Below are positions 47,610 through 56,087 of a DNA stretch of 64,000 bases, in pieces. Source of the stretch: Nitrospira sp. (GTDB taxonomy: Bacteria; Nitrospirota; Nitrospiria; Nitrospirales; Nitrospiraceae); assembly GCA_016788885.1 (NCBI GenBank), contig JAEURX010000014.1, positions 1-64,000 of the forward strand. Reading direction: 5' to 3'. The notes below the pieces were generated by a model. That model saw only the letters and a list, made by a program, of their open reading frames with translations. It did no database searches and was not told the origin of the DNA. Position 1 is the first letter of the stretch; each line of letters begins with the position of its first letter. Position numbers and translations under genes: made by a program.

Positions 47610-47615
47610 ATTATA
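47610..47615 (-). promoter_or_regulatory. Candidate -10 element for the HAD-btuF-hpnD-hpnE operon
   Basis: On the minus strand this is a perfect TATAAT preceded by TTG, ~67 bases before the HAD start codon. No good -35 is visible at the right spacing, so it would need an activator or an extended -10. It lies just past the terminator of the preceding SH3 gene, which is a logical position. Confidence 0.4.
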
Positions 47616-47630
47616 ACAAGGGTCGACCGG

Positions 47631-47673
47631 CAAAAAAAGACAACGGCCCGTTCCACGGAGGAACGAGCCGTTG
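47631..47673 (-). terminator. Intrinsic terminator after the SH3-domain gene
   Basis: A 14-base inverted repeat (CAACGGCCCGTTCC / GGAACGAGCCGTTG, one mismatch) at 47641-47673 with a short loop. On the minus strand it is followed by TCTTTTTTT. It lies 28 bases after the stop of the minus-strand gene at 47701-48459. Confidence 0.85.
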
Positions 47674-47700
47674 CGGAGAAGCCGGAAGCCTGAATGGGCG

Positions 47701-48459
47701 TCAGCGTTTCAGCTTCAAATGGCGTTCGGCGATCCACCCCTTTTTGCCATCCTGGGTGCGGACTGCATACATCCACCCGCGTTTCTGATAATCGCCGTCC
47801 AGGATCGTCAGCGTGGCACCGGCCGGGACCGTCGTGCTGGTCTTGCTGCCGATGGAATCGACGAACAACGGCATGGGGGCCTTGGGTCGAGTGGGATCGG
47901 CCACCACCGTCACCCGTTGGCTCTCCGCGAACACCGGACCGGCGATGCGCACCGCCGCCGGGGCCGGCTTGACGACCGGTGCAGGAACAGGGGCAGCGGC
48001 GGCAGGGATGGGTTTCTGGGCCGGCGTTTCCACCGGGGCCACGGGTGCGCTGTCAACGACGGTAGGTGGGGCCATGGCTGGTGCCGGGGCCGGAGATGGA
48101 GCTGCTGAGGGCGCCGGCGTCGGTGCGGCGGCCGGTTTGGGTATGGGGAGCGCAGGACGTTGGGCGACCGGCGGGGTTGTCTCCGCGCCTCCGTCGAGAT
48201 ACGGTTGAATCAGTTGCAGCGCTGCGTCGGGATCCATGGCCACGTAGCCAATGCCGCCGACGAGTAGGAGGAGCAGGATCCACAGCAGCGGTCTTTTCTT
48301 CGACTGCTTGGGAGCATTCATGGGTGGGGCCGGAGGCGGGGCCGCCTCGTCCAAGTCTTCTTCGGTGAATTCCAGATCAGGCTCGGGCTGACTCGCGAAC
48401 AGGAGACGCCAGTTTGTCCACTCACGACCGATCGCGGGAATGCCCATAGATGACACCAT
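47701..48459 (-). CDS. Single-pass membrane protein with Pro/Ala linker and bacterial SH3 domain
   Basis: A 252-aa protein: a ~55-residue acidic cytoplasmic segment, one membrane helix (about 57-75), a ~90-residue Pro/Ala-rich spacer and a C-terminal SH3b-like domain (about 180-250). The SH3b domain ends WMYAVRTQDGKKGWIAERHLKLKR, listed here only as a landmark. The spacer length fits reaching peptidoglycan across the periplasm. GAGGAGG precedes the ATG by seven bases. It is a monocistronic gene with its own terminator, divergent from yjbQ. Its role is probably cell-wall binding, but this is unproven. Confidence 0.75.
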   Translation of the reverse strand: MVSSMGIPAIGREWTNWRLLFASQPEPDLEFTEEDLDEAAPPPAPPMNAPKQSKKRPLLWILLLLLVGGIGYVAMDPDAALQLIQPYLDGGAETTPPVAQRPALPIPKPAAAPTPAPSAAPSPAPAPAMAPPTVVDSAPVAPVETPAQKPIPAAAAPVPAPVVKPAPAAVRIAGPVFAESQRVTVVADPTRPKAPMPLFVDSIGSKTSTTVPAGATLTILDGDYQKRGWMYAVRTQDGKKGWIAERHLKLKR

Positions 48460-48738
48460 CGGAGGACCTCCTCATTCGGAACCATCGCTGTCTACTCGTA
48501 GGTACTTATCACCGGTTCCGGGGCCTGTCAATTTTGTTCGACAAAACGACAGTATGCGTTTGTCGGACCGATCGGATGTGCAGAACACGCACGCGCCTCG
48601 ATGGCGAGAACCGGGCTCCGTTGCCTCGGCCTCGGCATCCGGAACTATAGCGGACACACGGCTGTCTCCACCGCGCAAGGGCTTGCAACTTTGAACATCG
48701 CCGTTGCAGAATCGCGCACGACCTGTGCGCGGAGGATC

Positions 48739-49152
48739 ATGAAATCGTATCGCGAGGAACTCTGGTTCGAAACGAAAACCAGACGCGCCTATCTGAATAT
48801 CACCGCGCACGTCGACGCCGCCGTGCGAAAGAGCGGGGTGCGCGAGGGGCTGGTGCTGGTCAATGCCATGCATATCACCGCCAGCGTCTATATCAACGAT
48901 GATGAGGGTGGGCTTCTGCAAGATTACGATGCGTTTCTCGAACGGCTTGCGCCGCACGAGGCCACCTATCGCCACAACGAGACCGGCGAGGACAACGGCG
49001 ATGCGCACATTAAACGACAACTGATGGGCCGGGAAGTGGTGGTGGCGATCACGGATGGAAAGCTGGATTTCGGGCCTTGGGAACAAATTTTTTACGGCGA
49101 GTTTGACGGACGACGGCGCAAGCGCGTGCTGGTGAAAATCATCGGCGAGTAA
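48739..49152 (+). CDS. yjbQ: YjbQ/UPF0047 family protein
   Basis: A 137-aa protein of the YjbQ family, members of which have weak thiamine-phosphate synthase activity in vitro; the true role is unclear. The family landmarks are [15 protein letters not shown] (with the conserved His), [21 protein letters not shown], and [19 protein letters not shown] three bases before the ATG at 48739 supports this start over the open frame beginning at 48601. It lies divergent from the SH3 gene across a ~280-base region. Confidence 0.9.
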   Translation: MKSYREELWFETKTRRAYLNITAHVDAAVRKSGVREGLVLVNAMHITASVYINDDEGGLLQDYDAFLERLAPHEATYRHNETGEDNGDAHIKRQLMGREVVVAITDGKLDFGPWEQIFYGEFDGRRRKRVLVKIIGE

Positions 49153-49301
49153 GTTGCGGGAATTGTTGGGATCGACCATCGAGGCCGGTCCCGCGAGGAA
49201 CCGGCTTCAGGCTTGCCACGTTTCGGAAAGTTTGGCAACATGGACAACAGGATGACTGCATATTGTACCGTGCGACGTCGCATCGACCTGGGAGGCCAGC
49301 C

Positions 49302-50315
49302 ATGTTGAGTTGGTCACGACCGGATCCGCTGACGCGAGATTTGATTCACCTCATCAATGCCCGTCGTCACGACCATGGGGATACGGATGCGGCGATCGAT
49401 ACGCTGCAAGCCTTCATCGAGCAAGGGCGGGAGCAGGACCTGCTGACGGTCCTGGCCGCACTCGACGAAGAGATGGCGGAATGGATGTTCGACCTGGTGG
49501 CGGAAGCTTCGTGTGCCGTCATCATGGATGGTCCGGACGAAGACAAGGGCGCCTATGCGGTGATGGCGGCGTTGGAGTTGCCGTTGCAGGCGAATCTGGG
49601 GCAGCCGCTCGGCTTAAAAATCGATCCGGTGGCGACGGCAGATCTGCTGCACCGACATCTACAGATTCCGTCCGGCGTGGTCGTGCGCGTCGAACCTCGC
49701 CTCTTGACGGATGCCACGCTCGAAGGGTTGACCCTGCAGACCTTGAACGAGCACCTTGTCAGCATCGCCGATTCTCAGCGTACACAGGCCATTGCTTCCC
49801 GACTCTATCCCCCGGTGGAAAATACCGCATTTCTCTTTTTCCAACTGATCGGGTTGCCGGATCCGGGGTTGCCGGATGTATTGGAAGAATCGGAGCGCCG
49901 CGCATTGCTCGATGGACTCGTGGCGCAATGTGCCGAGTTGGCCCTGGCGCCTGATACGCTTGAAGTGCCGGTCTATGCGTCCTATGCGTTGTTCGATGCG
50001 CAAAATGCCGTGCGGCTTCATCGGTTGGCCGACGAAACGGCCGCGGTCTGGCGCGACCTCGATCCGATGGTGCGGGCCCGCACCATCGTGCACCTGCATA
50101 CGCAATGCGGCAACGGGGTGTATATGCCGGTCTGGACCGATCTCTTCGATCCGGAACTGCCGGAGGACCACGGGCCGGTTTGGACCTCGCCCGACGTGTG
50201 GGTCTTTACGGCCGACCTGCCGATCGAGTGGCCCGGCGAGATGTTGACCAATCGTCTGTTGGCAGAAGGTTGCACCCGGTTCGAAAATCACATCGTGGAA
50301 GCGCCGGAAAACTAA
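49302..50315 (+). CDS. Hypothetical protein (337 aa)
   Basis: A soluble, acidic, helix-rich protein with no signal peptide, membrane segment or recognised motif. The first 80 residues suggest a helical repeat; the C-terminal third contains short Trp/Pro-rich stretches (FTADLPIEWPGEM). GGGAGG lies six bases before the ATG at 49302, which is why the open frame from 49263 is not used. It precedes a Cys-rich membrane protein by 68 bases. I do not recognise the family. Confidence 0.7.
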   Translation: MLSWSRPDPLTRDLIHLINARRHDHGDTDAAIDTLQAFIEQGREQDLLTVLAALDEEMAEWMFDLVAEASCAVIMDGPDEDKGAYAVMAALELPLQANLGQPLGLKIDPVATADLLHRHLQIPSGVVVRVEPRLLTDATLEGLTLQTLNEHLVSIADSQRTQAIASRLYPPVENTAFLFFQLIGLPDPGLPDVLEESERRALLDGLVAQCAELALAPDTLEVPVYASYALFDAQNAVRLHRLADETAAVWRDLDPMVRARTIVHLHTQCGNGVYMPVWTDLFDPELPEDHGPVWTSPDVWVFTADLPIEWPGEMLTNRLLAEGCTRFENHIVEAPEN

Positions 50316-50383
50316 CCGGCGCTCCAGTGTGTCACGCATTTCGTTGATCCATCGGCACCGAACATCTGTCACCGAGGGGTTCC

Positions 50384-50989
50384 TTGGCTGGCTCATCCCG
50401 CATCGGCGCCGTCATCTTGGTCACATTGCTGAGTTGTCTGGTCCTCGGCGGAGTCTGGGGACTGGTCATCCTTCTCCTTCCCCAAAGCGAGGTCGTGCCG
50501 GAAAGCGAGCCGATTTCTTCGCCGCCCAAGCCGGTTCTCCCTCCTTCGACCGCTCTGCCTTCCGGCAAGGCTGTGCCGGGCAATTCGCCGCCGCCAGTCG
50601 TCGCGCAGCCAGAAGTGCCGCTCGCTGCACAGGAGCCGCCACGTTCTTCCGCGACTGAGCCTGCAGGACTTCCGCCGGGGAAGGAGGTCAAATGTGGTCT
50701 GGAAATTGCCGCGCTCTGTCCGGAAGAGGAGGGAGAACGGCATGCCTGCCTACAGCGCAAGGCCGCACAACTGTCGATGCCCTGCCGACCGATGCTGCGG
50801 GAGAAACTTGCACGGATGAAAGAATCCATGCAGCAACTACGTACCGCGTGTGAGGCAGATCGGCGGCAATTTTGTCGGGAAGTCGCTCCTGGTGGTGGCG
50901 GGTTGGTCCAGTGCTTGGAGTCCCACGCCCAGTCCGTGTCGGACCAGTGCTTTCAACTCTTGCCAAAGCGTGGGCGTCTGCTCAATTGA
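50384..50989 (+). CDS. Membrane-anchored protein with FGFR1-type cysteine-rich repeats
   Basis: A 201-aa protein: an N-terminal membrane helix (about 8-32), a ~70-residue Pro-rich spacer and a C-terminal region with two cysteine-rich modules (CGLEIAALC...CLQRK...PC and CEADRRQFC...QCLESH...QC). The second is clearly similar to the module in the 24101-24460 protein. The start is TTG with GAGGGG four bases upstream. The cysteines would face the periplasm and form disulphides. Its function is unknown. Confidence 0.7.
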   Translation: MAGSSRIGAVILVTLLSCLVLGGVWGLVILLLPQSEVVPESEPISSPPKPVLPPSTALPSGKAVPGNSPPPVVAQPEVPLAAQEPPRSSATEPAGLPPGKEVKCGLEIAALCPEEEGERHACLQRKAAQLSMPCRPMLREKLARMKESMQQLRTACEADRRQFCREVAPGGGGLVQCLESHAQSVSDQCFQLLPKRGRLLN

Positions 50990-51077
50990 ATCGGGCTCGT
51001 GCCGCTTCCGTTCACCGGGTCCGGCCGACGGGCATGGAACACAGGCCCGCTGCTGGAGCTGGTCGATGGTGCAGGCG

Positions 51078-51800
51078 TCAGGCCGCGCTGCTCGTGTGGT
51101 CTCGCAGGAGAAACCGCATCGTAATGCCAGCCACCTCGACGACATCTCCATGGCGGAGTGGCTGTTCTCCTTGCGCCAGTCGGCCGTTGATGAGAATAGG
51201 CTTCCGGCTCTCCGTCTGGCTTACGACGTAGCCCTCGCTGTGGCGGCTGATCATCGCAGCCGTCTTCGGAGCAAACCAGCCCGTGAGGGTAATGAACGCG
51301 TCATCCTGCGCGCCGACCAGGGAGACCTGTCTGGTCAGTCGGTACTGTGCCTGACCGGTTTGCCCCGAGAGGATCTCGACGATGCCGATGTGGCGATCGG
51401 GCGAGAGTGTCTTGGCTTCCCGCCGGTGGGACACGACCGCGGGTGTGTCTTCCAGGCGTGGTTCCTGGGCGTGGGACGATCCGGCCACTCCCTCCTGTTG
51501 ATCTTGAAACATCAGGCGGTATGTCCCGAGGCGAATGCTGTCCGCATCACAGAGCCGACGACGGTCGATGGTCTGTTCGTTGACGAAGGTGCCGCTGCGG
51601 CTCCCCAGGTCCTCAATGAACCACAGGTTCTGCACGTTGACGATGCGAGCATGGCGGGCGGAGACCGCACGGTCTTCCAGGCAGAGATCGTTCTCCGGTG
51701 CTCGGCCGATGGTGAAGGGCGTGCGAGAAAGTGCGCAGACTCGGGTGCCGCCTTGGGGCGATCTCACGAGGAGTGTGGGTGGTGAATCGGGCTGCGACAT
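51078..51800 (-). CDS. Protein with two FHA domains
   Basis: A 240-aa protein. The first FHA domain (about 22-98) has the phospho-Thr-binding pattern GRAPEND, SARHARI, and GSRSGTFVN. The second (about 130-232) is more divergent (VGAQDDAFI, SRHSEGYVV, ILINGRL). FHA domains read phosphothreonine, and the two genes just upstream encode a PP2C phosphatase and a Ser/Thr kinase, so this is the probable reader of that kinase. It lies 9 bases after the phosphatase gene. Confidence 0.88.
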   Translation of the reverse strand: MSQPDSPPTLLVRSPQGGTRVCALSRTPFTIGRAPENDLCLEDRAVSARHARIVNVQNLWFIEDLGSRSGTFVNEQTIDRRRLCDADSIRLGTYRLMFQDQQEGVAGSSHAQEPRLEDTPAVVSHRREAKTLSPDRHIGIVEILSGQTGQAQYRLTRQVSLVGAQDDAFITLTGWFAPKTAAMISRHSEGYVVSQTESRKPILINGRLAQGEQPLRHGDVVEVAGITMRFLLRDHTSSAA

Positions 51801-51809
51801 CGGTGTTCC

Positions 51810-52646
51810 TTATTGCGGGTCCATTGCGGAGGACGAAAACAGGCGGCCGTAGAGGCGACCCCAAAGGCCGGATGCCCGTTGCGTGACCTTCACCACGACG
51901 ACGGTCGTATTGTCCGACCCCCCGGCGTCATTCGCCACGGCGATGAGTTGGTGCGAGACTGTCTGAAGATCGGATGATTCGAGGACGACGCGCAGGATGG
52001 TGTCGTCGGAGACGCCGGTGGTCAATCCGTCGGAGCAGAGCAGCAGAAGATCCTCGTTCAGGACGGGCCGCTCCCGCAGTTCCACATCCACCAGGGCCTG
52101 GACCCCGACCGCGCGGGTCAGCACATGTTTGTGCGCCGCGCGCAGGGCTTCGGCATCGGTCAGCAGTCCGGAGCGGACCTGTTCCTGCACCAGGGAATGG
52201 TCCCTGGTCAGCAACTGAATCGTCTTGTTGCGGATGAGGTAGAGGCGGCTGTCTCCGACATGCGCGATCGAGAGGATCGACCCCACGAGCCACGCCGCGA
52301 CCACTGTCGTTCCCATTCCGGCATAGGCCTGGTCGTGTGTCGCTTCCTGATAGACCTGGTGATTGGCCACTCGCACGGCACTCGCCAATCGATTCGTGGC
52401 GACCGAACAGTCATGGCGAGCGCGGCCGACGAGGGGCAGCGTCGGGTCGGCAGTGGCGGCGGCGATATGTTGTGGAATCAGGGCAATGGTGCGGCTGCTG
52501 GCCACTTCTCCGGCACGGTGCCCTCCCATGCCGTCGCAGACAATGAACAAGCCGGCTGCGGGATCGGCATGAAAACGGTCTTCGTTGTGATGGCGGCTGA
52601 GTCCGATATCCGAGGCGGCTCCATGGGTGACGTGCCAGGTATACAT
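51810..52646 (-). CDS. PP2C-type Ser/Thr protein phosphatase
   Basis: A 278-aa metal-dependent phosphatase that would reverse phosphorylation by the adjacent kinase. The PP2C metal-site motifs are present: RHHNEDRF, VCDGMGGHRAG, HVGDSRLYLI, CSDGLT and GGSDNTTVVVV, in order. It is purely cytoplasmic. It lies 8 bases after the kinase gene and 9 before the FHA gene, so all three form one operon. Confidence 0.93.
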   Translation of the reverse strand: MYTWHVTHGAASDIGLSRHHNEDRFHADPAAGLFIVCDGMGGHRAGEVASSRTIALIPQHIAAATADPTLPLVGRARHDCSVATNRLASAVRVANHQVYQEATHDQAYAGMGTTVVAAWLVGSILSIAHVGDSRLYLIRNKTIQLLTRDHSLVQEQVRSGLLTDAEALRAAHKHVLTRAVGVQALVDVELRERPVLNEDLLLLCSDGLTTGVSDDTILRVVLESSDLQTVSHQLIAVANDAGGSDNTTVVVVKVTQRASGLWGRLYGRLFSSSAMDPQ

Positions 52647-52654
52647 GGGCGGGG

Positions 52655-54064
52655 CTATCTCGGCATGACCTGGAAGACGTCGCGCAGGTCCTGCGCCATG
52701 TCGCTGGCATGACGGTATCGATTCGGAATGTCCTTCTGCAGGGCACGATCAAGGATGCTTTGGACGCGGGTCGGCAGATCCTGACGGTACTTCATCAAGG
52801 GCGCATGCGGGGCTTTGGTGATGCGCGTCACGAGGGCGGGCATGTTATCGGCGTCGAACGGGCGTTCCCCGGTCAACAACTCGAAGAGCACGACTCCCAA
52901 CGAAAACACATCGGATCGGCCGTCGACATCTTTCCCGGTCGCCTGTTCGGGCGACATGTAGCGCGGCGTGCCGACGATCAGGCTGGGCTGGGTTTTCGAT
53001 GCCGTCGCCATTTTGGCGATGCCGAAGTCCATCACTTTTACCACGCGCTGTTTCAGGAGCATGATGTTGGGGGGCTTCACATCCCGATGGATGACGCCCT
53101 GGCCATGCGCATAGTCGAGCGCGTCTGCGACGGCCGCCACGATGTGCAGCACGTGCTTGGAGGGTAACAACGTCGATTTCTGACAGTAGCAGCTGAGCAG
53201 CGTCCCTTCCAAGTATTCCATGGCAATGTAGGCCAAACCGTCCTGCTCGCCCGCGTCGTACACGGTGACGATGTTGGGATGTGACAGACGTCCGGTCGAC
53301 TCCGCCTCGCGAAAGAACCGGTCGCGAAAGTCTTTGAGTTCCTCCGCGCTGTCGATATCGTCCAAGCGCATGGTTTTGATCGCGACGAAGCGTTGGATCG
53401 TGGGGTCCTTGCCTAAGTACACCAGGCCCATGGCTCCGCGTCCCAATTCCTTCACGACGTGATATCGCCCCAATTGGGCAGGCGGACTCCCCCCGTTGCG
53501 GCCGGCCGCGGTCCCGGCCGGCCGAGTTGGTGCGGAAGCGGCCGGCTCGACGGCGGCCACACTGTCGGTGGCCTGATTGGCAGGCACGGCCTCCTGTTTT
53601 GGCTGGCGGCGGCGGGGGCGTCGGGTGAAGGCTTGGGTGAGGGCATCGACGTGGCGGACCCAGGCAAATGTCAGCCAGCTGGCTGAGCCGATAAGCCCAC
53701 CGGTGACCAGCCAGGTGTAGAGCGGTTGCCTCGGCGGTCCCAGGACCGGAATCCCGTGTGCTTCATAGGCTCGTGACGCCATCAGGACGATCAGGAGCAG
53801 TGCGGCGGGGAAGAGAATGGCCCGGAGGAACGTTTGCCCTCTGCCGTTGTCGTGCAGGTCATATCTGGCTCTGGCCGCTCCCATCCAGACCATGAGCAGG
53901 CAAATGCCGTCGGCGATGAACAGGACGACTTGCGAGGCGTTCATGCCTAATGGCCGGAGGAAGGTGTGGTGAAACAGCGGAAGCGAGGCCAAGAACGGCC
54001 CCACGAGAATAGCCAGCACGATGACGATGAAATACGGGCCGATCCAGCCCCAGGCTGTGGTCAT
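52655..54064 (-). CDS. Ser/Thr protein kinase with N-terminal membrane domain
   Basis: A 469-aa Hanks-type kinase. Unusually, the membrane part comes first: about four hydrophobic helices in residues 8-140, then a ~55-residue Ala/Pro-rich linker, then the kinase domain (about 198-462). It has a complete site set: GRGAMGLVY loop, VAIK Lys, HRDVKPPNIM catalytic loop, DFGIA, and GTPRYMSPEQ. Most bacterial kinases (PknB type) place the membrane helix after the kinase, so this one may be regulated differently. It is first in the kinase-phosphatase-FHA operon. Confidence 0.93.
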   Translation of the reverse strand: MTTAWGWIGPYFIVIVLAILVGPFLASLPLFHHTFLRPLGMNASQVVLFIADGICLLMVWMGAARARYDLHDNGRGQTFLRAILFPAALLLIVLMASRAYEAHGIPVLGPPRQPLYTWLVTGGLIGSASWLTFAWVRHVDALTQAFTRRPRRRQPKQEAVPANQATDSVAAVEPAASAPTRPAGTAAGRNGGSPPAQLGRYHVVKELGRGAMGLVYLGKDPTIQRFVAIKTMRLDDIDSAEELKDFRDRFFREAESTGRLSHPNIVTVYDAGEQDGLAYIAMEYLEGTLLSCYCQKSTLLPSKHVLHIVAAVADALDYAHGQGVIHRDVKPPNIMLLKQRVVKVMDFGIAKMATASKTQPSLIVGTPRYMSPEQATGKDVDGRSDVFSLGVVLFELLTGERPFDADNMPALVTRITKAPHAPLMKYRQDLPTRVQSILDRALQKDIPNRYRHASDMAQDLRDVFQVMPR

Positions 54065-54206
54065 GAGTTGGAGTGATGCGTCGTTGTGTCCCAGTGTAAC
54101 GGAAGGTCAGGGGGTGTCAACGAAACGAGGGAATCATGCACGGCCGGAGGCCGGGTGGGGGCATACCGGGGACGAGGAGGAGCGGGTTGCTGGGCAGCGG
54201 GATGAG

Positions 54207-55055
54207 CTAGGCGGCGGTTGCGGCCTTCTTCAGCGGATCGAGCAGTTTGTGCGAGACCTTCAGCTGGCCGCGTCCGATGCCGACTTCGATATCCGGTTTG
54301 GTGATGCCATGAAAATCGCTTCCGCCGGTCACCTGCAGGTCACATTGCTTGGCCAAGTCGAGATATTCGGTCGTCTGGCTTGGTGTATGGGTGCTGTAGT
54401 GGACTTCGATGCCTCCCAACCCGACAGCCTTGAGGTCGCGAACCAGCGTGCGTAAGCCGTCGGCCGAGGTGCGAACCCAGGTGGGATGGGCAAGGACCGG
54501 GACGCCGCCTGCTTCGCGGATCCACCGGACCGCCGTGGCCGGTTCCGGTAATTCCCGATCGACGAAGGCCGGACGGCCGTTGGCTAGATATCGATCGAAC
54601 GCCTCTTTCGCCGAGGTCACAAATTTCTTCTCCATCAGGAGGCGGGCGATGTGAGGACGGCCCACGGACTCCGTGCCAGCCAGCGCCCGCACTTCGTCGT
54701 AAGTGATGGGGATGCCCAGTTCATTGAGACGTTGCACGATCCGGGGATTGCGCAGGTGACGACTGTCGCGCAACGTCTTTAACCGCTCCGCCAGCACAGG
54801 GTCGGTCCAATCCAGAAAATAGCCGAGGATGTGGAGTTCGCTTTCACCGAGCCGAGAACTGATTTCGACGCCGGGCACCACCTCGATCCCGAGTTCGTTC
54901 CCGATCGCCGTCGCTTCCGGAATGCCCTCGACGATGTCGTGGTCGGTGATCGCCAACGCGGCGAGCCCGGCCTGCTTCGCGAAGCCCATGACCTCGCGCG
55001 TGGAAAAGCTGCCGTCCGAATGGGTGGTGTGCAGATGAAGATCAATGCGGCTCAT
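54207..55055 (-). CDS. PHP-domain phosphatase (RnmA/TrpH-like)
   Basis: A 282-aa PHP metallophosphoesterase, related to YciV/RnmA nucleoside 3',5'-bisphosphate phosphatases and 5'-3' RNases. The metal ligands are in HLHTTHSDG (near residue 7-15), ITDHD (about 35-40), and GGSDFHG near the C-terminus. The start at 55055 (Met-Ser-Arg-Ile-Asp) overlaps the stop of the FolB fusion gene by four bases; the longer frame is not used. Coupling with the fusion gene suggests shared regulation. Confidence 0.9.
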   Translation of the reverse strand: MSRIDLHLHTTHSDGSFSTREVMGFAKQAGLAALAITDHDIVEGIPEATAIGNELGIEVVPGVEISSRLGESELHILGYFLDWTDPVLAERLKTLRDSRHLRNPRIVQRLNELGIPITYDEVRALAGTESVGRPHIARLLMEKKFVTSAKEAFDRYLANGRPAFVDRELPEPATAVRWIREAGGVPVLAHPTWVRTSADGLRTLVRDLKAVGLGGIEVHYSTHTPSQTTEYLDLAKQCDLQVTGGSDFHGITKPDIEVGIGRGQLKVSHKLLDPLKKAATAA

Positions 55056-55981
55056 GGTGTTTCTGGCCCTGCTTTCTGCGCGACGAGGCGCGCGGTATAA
55101 CTCGCTCCGCTGCCGTGGCCGCCGTCGTGTTCGCCTTCGTCGTAGTGCAGCACGCGCAGGGGAGACGTCAGGCGAAGGAGTTCGTTCGGGGCCAGGCAGA
55201 ATTCCCATCGGCGCGGATGCCGATGGCGGAAATAATTGTCGATGGTGAACGTTTCGTATAGGAGGATGCCGTTCGGTTTCAACGCGTCGATGAGCGACGG
55301 AAACAGGGGGCGGTGCAGATAGTACGACACGATGACTGCATCATAGGCCGACTGGCCGAGGCTCGGCGGCCGGTCCGGATGTTCTTCCAAGTCCAACACC
55401 CTGGTTGTCAACCCAGTCAGGTGCCGAGCCTTGGCCGACTCGCCCAATTCGGTAAGCGCCTCCACATCCCGGTCGATGGCGTCTACCTGTGATCCCTGGG
55501 ACAACAGGTACAGGGCATTGCGGCCTCGGCCTGCGGCGACATCCAGAATGAGACCTTTGGGGATTCGGCCCTGTTGTTCGACGAGGAACGGCAAGGGGGT
55601 CGGCTGTGCCGGCTGCTGTGCCGCGCGTGTGCGCTCGTAGCGGACACCCACCGATCCGGCCACCATGGCCAACGGGGCGTGGAGTTTGCGAATCCAGAGC
55701 TGTACCCGTTCGACAGGGAATTCGGCGAACAACAGGTCGAGCAGCCGTTCGGCTAGGGTCTCTAGGAGTTGGCAGGTGAGGCCGGTGCTCAGCGCAACCA
55801 CGCGTTCGGCGACGCGTGCATAGTCGACGGTGTCGTCGAGGCGATCGGAGAGTCCGGCGGGCTCCAGCGCCGTGTCCAGTTCGAGATCGACGGCGATTAA
55901 CTGGGGTTTGCGGCGTTCTTCTTCAGTCACGCCGCAGCGGCCATAAAACTCCAGACGTTCGATAATGATGCGCCCCGCCAT
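55052..55981 (-). CDS. FolB (dihydroneopterin aldolase) - methyltransferase fusion
   Basis: A 309-aa two-domain protein. Residues 1-118 are a complete FolB: FYGRCGVTEEERRKPQ with the conserved Glu, DYARVAERV, LETLAERL, and the C-terminal IRKLHAPLAM. FolB makes 6-hydroxymethyl-dihydropterin in folate synthesis. Residues ~140-305 are a class I SAM-dependent methyltransferase (motif I LDVAAGRGRNALYL, then AIDRD and VIVSYYLHRPLFPSLIDAL), similar to TehB-like enzymes. The fusion is one uninterrupted frame. The methyl acceptor is unknown; a modified pterin is one possibility. It overlaps the PHP gene. Confidence 0.82.
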   Translation of the reverse strand: MAGRIIIERLEFYGRCGVTEEERRKPQLIAVDLELDTALEPAGLSDRLDDTVDYARVAERVVALSTGLTCQLLETLAERLLDLLFAEFPVERVQLWIRKLHAPLAMVAGSVGVRYERTRAAQQPAQPTPLPFLVEQQGRIPKGLILDVAAGRGRNALYLLSQGSQVDAIDRDVEALTELGESAKARHLTGLTTRVLDLEEHPDRPPSLGQSAYDAVIVSYYLHRPLFPSLIDALKPNGILLYETFTIDNYFRHRHPRRWEFCLAPNELLRLTSPLRVLHYDEGEHDGGHGSGASYTARLVAQKAGPETP

Positions 55982-56017
55982 GACGGCATTCTCATGGATG
56001 GGGTTTCAGACTGTCAA

Positions 56018-56072
56018 GCAAGGCGGGAGACGTGAAAGGGAAAACGTGAAAGGGGAAACGTCAAACGTCACG
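56018..56072. repeat. Short tandem repeat block (ACGTGAAAGGG units)
   Basis: Three ~14-base units follow one another: ACGTGAAAGGGAAA (56030), ACGTGAAAGGGGAA (56044) and the decayed ACGTCAAACGTCACG (56058). They are preceded by GCAAGGCGGGAGACG, which recurs with one mismatch at 58552-58566. The block lies in a 106-base gap. It may be a remnant of a dispersed intergenic repeat family. Confidence 0.45.
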
Positions 56073-56087
56073 CGCACCTCGCGGGGT

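Noticed and set aside
48472-49179. 235-codon minus-strand frame covering yjbQ
   Set aside because: yjbQ on the plus strand has diagnostic motifs and an SD; the antisense frame has neither.
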